Assembly: GCA_945906305.1 (NCBI GenBank)
Contig: CAMDQT010000005.1
Location: forward strand, 1 to 64,000
DNA length: 64,000 nt
Origin: Ferrithrix thermotolerans DSM 19514
GTDB lineage: Bacteria; Actinomycetota; Acidimicrobiia; Acidimicrobiales; CAIXPF01
Direction: 5' to 3'
Within the stretch, counting starts at the first letter, position 1; each line of letters begins with the position of its first letter. The translations under genes were made by a program, and so were the position numbers. The notes below the pieces were generated by a model. The model saw nothing but the letters and a program-made list of their open reading frames with translations, was not told the DNA's origin and did no database searches. Of this stretch, positions 62,102 through 64,000 are shown piece by piece.

Positions 62102-62107
62102 ACGGTA
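62102..62107 (-). promoter_or_regulatory. -10 element (TACCGT) for the LLM gene
   Basis: On the minus strand TACCGT ends 6 nt before ATG 62095; no ribosome site is present. Confidence 0.5.
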
Positions 62108-62172
62108 CAAGAGATGGACGCATGACGTCGCCTGCCCCGGCCTGCAGTTCTCACCCCCGCCGACCTGACGCC

Positions 62173-62178
62173 TAACAT
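62173..62178 (+). promoter_or_regulatory. -10 element (TAACAT) upstream of the CoA-transferase gene
   Basis: TAACAT lies 33 nt before ATG 62212, giving a leader of about 25 nt that contains the ribosome site GGGGG. Confidence 0.35.
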
Positions 62179-62211
62179 GCGGCGTTCACAATGCGCCGTT
62201 GGGGGTTGCAC

Positions 62212-63351
62212 ATGGGTCCGTTACACGGGCTGAAGATCGTCGAGTTGTTCTGCATCGGTCCGGGGCCATACGCCGGCATGTTGCTCTCCGACATGGGAGC
62301 CGACGTGGTGCTGGTGGACCGGGCCGAGGAAGTTGACTACGGCTACCCCGACTACGAGTACCGCTACCTGTACCGCAACCGTCGCTCAATCCGGCTCGAC
62401 CTCAAGACCGCCGAGGGGCGCGAGGCCGTCCTACGGCTGGTCGAAGAGGCGGACGGCCTCATCGAAGGGTTCCGGCCCGGTGTTGCGGAGCGGCTCGGCC
62501 TCGGGCCTGATGACTGCCTGGCCCGAAACCCGCGCCTGGTCTATGGCCGAATGACCGGATGGGGTCAGCAAGGCCCGCTGGCCCAACGCGCCGGGTTCGA
62601 CATCAACTTCATGTCCACGACCGGTGGGTTGTGGGCCATCGGCGACGAGGACCGGCCACCGGTCCCCCCGCTCATCCTGGCCGGCGACTTCGGCGGTGGT
62701 GGAGTGTTCCTGGCCTTGGGCATGACCGCGGCGCTGCTCGAAGCATCTCACTCCGGCCAGGGCCAGGTGGTCGACGCGGCCATCTCGGACGGCACGTTGA
62801 ACCTCATGGCCTACTTCTACGGTGGCCTGCACGGTGGCACTTGGGTCAACCAGCGCAAGGCGAACCTGGTCGATGGTGGCGACTGGCGCTATGGGGCCTG
62901 GGAATGTGCGGACGGCAAGTACGTTTCCACTGCGCTGCTGCAGCCCAAGTTCCTGCGCAACTTCGTGGCCAAGACCGGCATCGACTTCTCCGAACTAGGC
63001 GACCCCACCGACCGGGCCAATTTCCCCGCCTATCGAACGCGCATGGCGGCGTTGTTCCGCACCCGCACCCGTGACGAGTGGGCGGCGATCTTCGATGACG
63101 ATGACGACACCGTCATGGCAGTTCTCGATCTACTCGAGGCCCCTGACCACCCCCAAAACGCCCTGCGTAACTCGTTCGTGCAGGTAGGCGGCACCAACCA
63201 GCCGGCCCCCGCCCCTCGCTTCAGCCGTACCGCCTCGGCGATCAGGGGTCTGTCACCGCGCCCCGGCCAAGGGGGCGAGGAGGCCCTCGCCGAGTGGGGG
63301 TTTTCAGCGGCTGAGATCGACCACCTGCGCGGCGCGGGCGCCTTCGGCTGA
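62212..63351 (+). CDS. AMACR-like CaiB/BaiF CoA-transferase lacking the catalytic His
   Basis: 379 residues, closely parallel to the protein at 49659-50810 (MGPLHGLKIVELFCIGPGP; GRMTGWGQQGPLAQ). The racemase histidine is replaced: AGFDINF, Phe129 where the paralogue has His130. Asp159 (AGDFGGGGVF) is kept. Loss of one acid/base makes racemisation doubtful; true CoA transfer is an alternative. ATG 62212 is chosen (GGGGG ribosome site, same N-terminus as the paralogue); ATG 62191 is in frame. Confidence 0.88.
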   Translation: MGPLHGLKIVELFCIGPGPYAGMLLSDMGADVVLVDRAEEVDYGYPDYEYRYLYRNRRSIRLDLKTAEGREAVLRLVEEADGLIEGFRPGVAERLGLGPDDCLARNPRLVYGRMTGWGQQGPLAQRAGFDINFMSTTGGLWAIGDEDRPPVPPLILAGDFGGGGVFLALGMTAALLEASHSGQGQVVDAAISDGTLNLMAYFYGGLHGGTWVNQRKANLVDGGDWRYGAWECADGKYVSTALLQPKFLRNFVAKTGIDFSELGDPTDRANFPAYRTRMAALFRTRTRDEWAAIFDDDDDTVMAVLDLLEAPDHPQNALRNSFVQVGGTNQPAPAPRFSRTASAIRGLSPRPGQGGEEALAEWGFSAAEIDHLRGAGAFG

Positions 63352-63398
63352 ACCCACCGCGGTGCTGCGCTTGAACTAGCCCGGCCGCCGGGCGGTTC

Positions 63399-64000
63399 TC
63401 AGCGACCCTCGAAGGTGGGCGTGCGCTTCTCCCGCAAGGCCTGGACGCCCTCGCGATGATCCGCCGAGGTCAGCGTGATGGCCTCCGCGGTGGAGGCGTA
63501 ATCGAACGCCGCGGAAATATCGAGGTCGAGGCCTCGGTACACCGCGGCCTTGGCCAAGGACAGAGCCAAGGGCGGACCCTGCGCCAAGCGGGCCGCGAAC
63601 GTACGCGTCTCGGCCAGCAGTTCATCGTGGGGCACCACGCGAGAAACCAGTCCGATCCGCTCGGCCTCGAAGGCGTCGATGAGATCACCGGTCCAGATCA
63701 TCTCCAGCGCCTTGGCGATGCCCACCGTGCGGGGCAGCAGGTACGTACCCCCAGTCCCGGGGAACAGGCCGATCTTGGCGAACACCTCGCCGAAACGAGC
63801 CCGGTCCGAGGCGAAGCGGATGTCACAGGCCAGGGCGATGTCACAACCTCCGCCCGCGGCCACGCCGTTCACGGCCGCGATGACTGGCTTCTCGCATTCG
63901 CGAATGGCCAGCACCATCTTTTGGGTCTGCTTCAGCCACAAGCGGCGGTCGAAGGGGCCGGGAGGGCCCCCATGGAGGCGGTCGCCGGACTCGCCCAGCT
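63399..64000 (-). CDS. enoyl-CoA hydratase/isomerase family protein (N-terminus beyond right edge)
   Basis: About 200 C-terminal residues of a crotonase; the frame stays open to the window edge (LGESGDRLHGGPPGPF ... WLKQTQKM). Oxyanion region NGVAAGGGCDIALACDI and the block FAKIGLFPGTGGTYLLPRTVG are clear. The first catalytic Glu position is Asp and the second is Phe, so hydratase activity is uncertain. It ends TPTFEGR. It is convergent with the CoA-transferase. Confidence 0.88.
   Translation of the reverse strand, partial: LGESGDRLHGGPPGPFDRRLWLKQTQKMVLAIRECEKPVIAAVNGVAAGGGCDIALACDIRFASDRARFGEVFAKIGLFPGTGGTYLLPRTVGIAKALEMIWTGDLIDAFEAERIGLVSRVVPHDELLAETRTFAARLAQGPPLALSLAKAAVYRGLDLDISAAFDYASTAEAITLTSADHREGVQALREKRTPTFEGR

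Noticed and set aside
1-64000. CRISPR arrays, IS elements, rRNA or tRNA genes
   Set aside because: No direct-repeat array, transposase-like protein or recognisable stable RNA was found; a tRNAscan-SE or Infernal run would settle the RNA part.

Overview
This window is a GC-rich, densely coded chromosome segment of an actinobacterium. Many LLM-class (F420-type) oxidoreductases, several family III CoA-transferases, an HU protein with a long Ala/Lys/Pro tail, and frequent start codons placed 6-9 nt after a TANNNT -10 element (leaderless transcription) all fit Actinomycetota. The gene mix suggests an Acidimicrobiia-like, perhaps uncultured, lineage; that lineage call is inference. The lifestyle looks aerobic and heterotrophic, centred on acyl-CoA metabolism.

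Layout. 1-9.8 kb: partial sigma-70 factor, LLM oxidoreductase, then a leftward acyl-CoA block (crotonase, MFS, DUF4404, OB/Zn-ribbon protein, Cys-less thiolase-fold protein, second crotonase), a 1-Cys peroxiredoxin, a trans-sulfuration enzyme, an esterase and a ferredoxin. 10.3-13.3 kb: HU-like protein, a PPOX protein, and a redoxin gene interrupted at its active site by an in-frame TGA, translationally coupled to a Nudix gene. 13.3-23.6 kb: leftward genes for exporters, a CoA-transferase, an MBL hydrolase, an LLM enzyme, formate-THF ligase, a Prx5 peroxiredoxin and an aldo/keto reductase. 23.7-34 kb: a collapsed intradiol dioxygenase pseudogene, an M15 lipoprotein, VOC proteins, an ankyrin protein, hydrolases, a flavin/2Fe-2S reductase, a CbxX-type AAA ATPase and two tandem carboxyltransferase subunits. 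34-42.5 kb: GDSL lipoprotein, MFS, a UGSC-family selenoprotein gene with its upstream partner, a CoA-transferase, an acyl-CoA dehydrogenase and an SDR. 42.5-64 kb: a heterodimeric ABC exporter, SulP permease, DEAD-box helicase, two AMACR-like CoA-transferases, aldo/keto reductase, phosphotransferase, RlmM-like methyltransferase, DMT transporter, thiolase, a decayed CoA-transferase, CobO, amidohydrolase, CDF transporter, LLM enzyme and a partial crotonase.

The most notable signal is two independent in-frame TGA codons in redox motifs, at 12032-12034 (WAPY-U-GC) and 37859-37861 (GIGD-U-GSC). Each is followed after 19-20 nt by a hairpin whose small apical loop has G in its first two positions, as expected of a bacterial SECIS element. 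The organism therefore very probably inserts selenocysteine, although selA, selB, selD and selC are not in this window. Other unexplained structure includes a near-perfect ~50-bp palindrome at 41469-41520, an in-frame palindrome inside an MFS gene at 3298-3339, and two genes collapsed by internal deletions.
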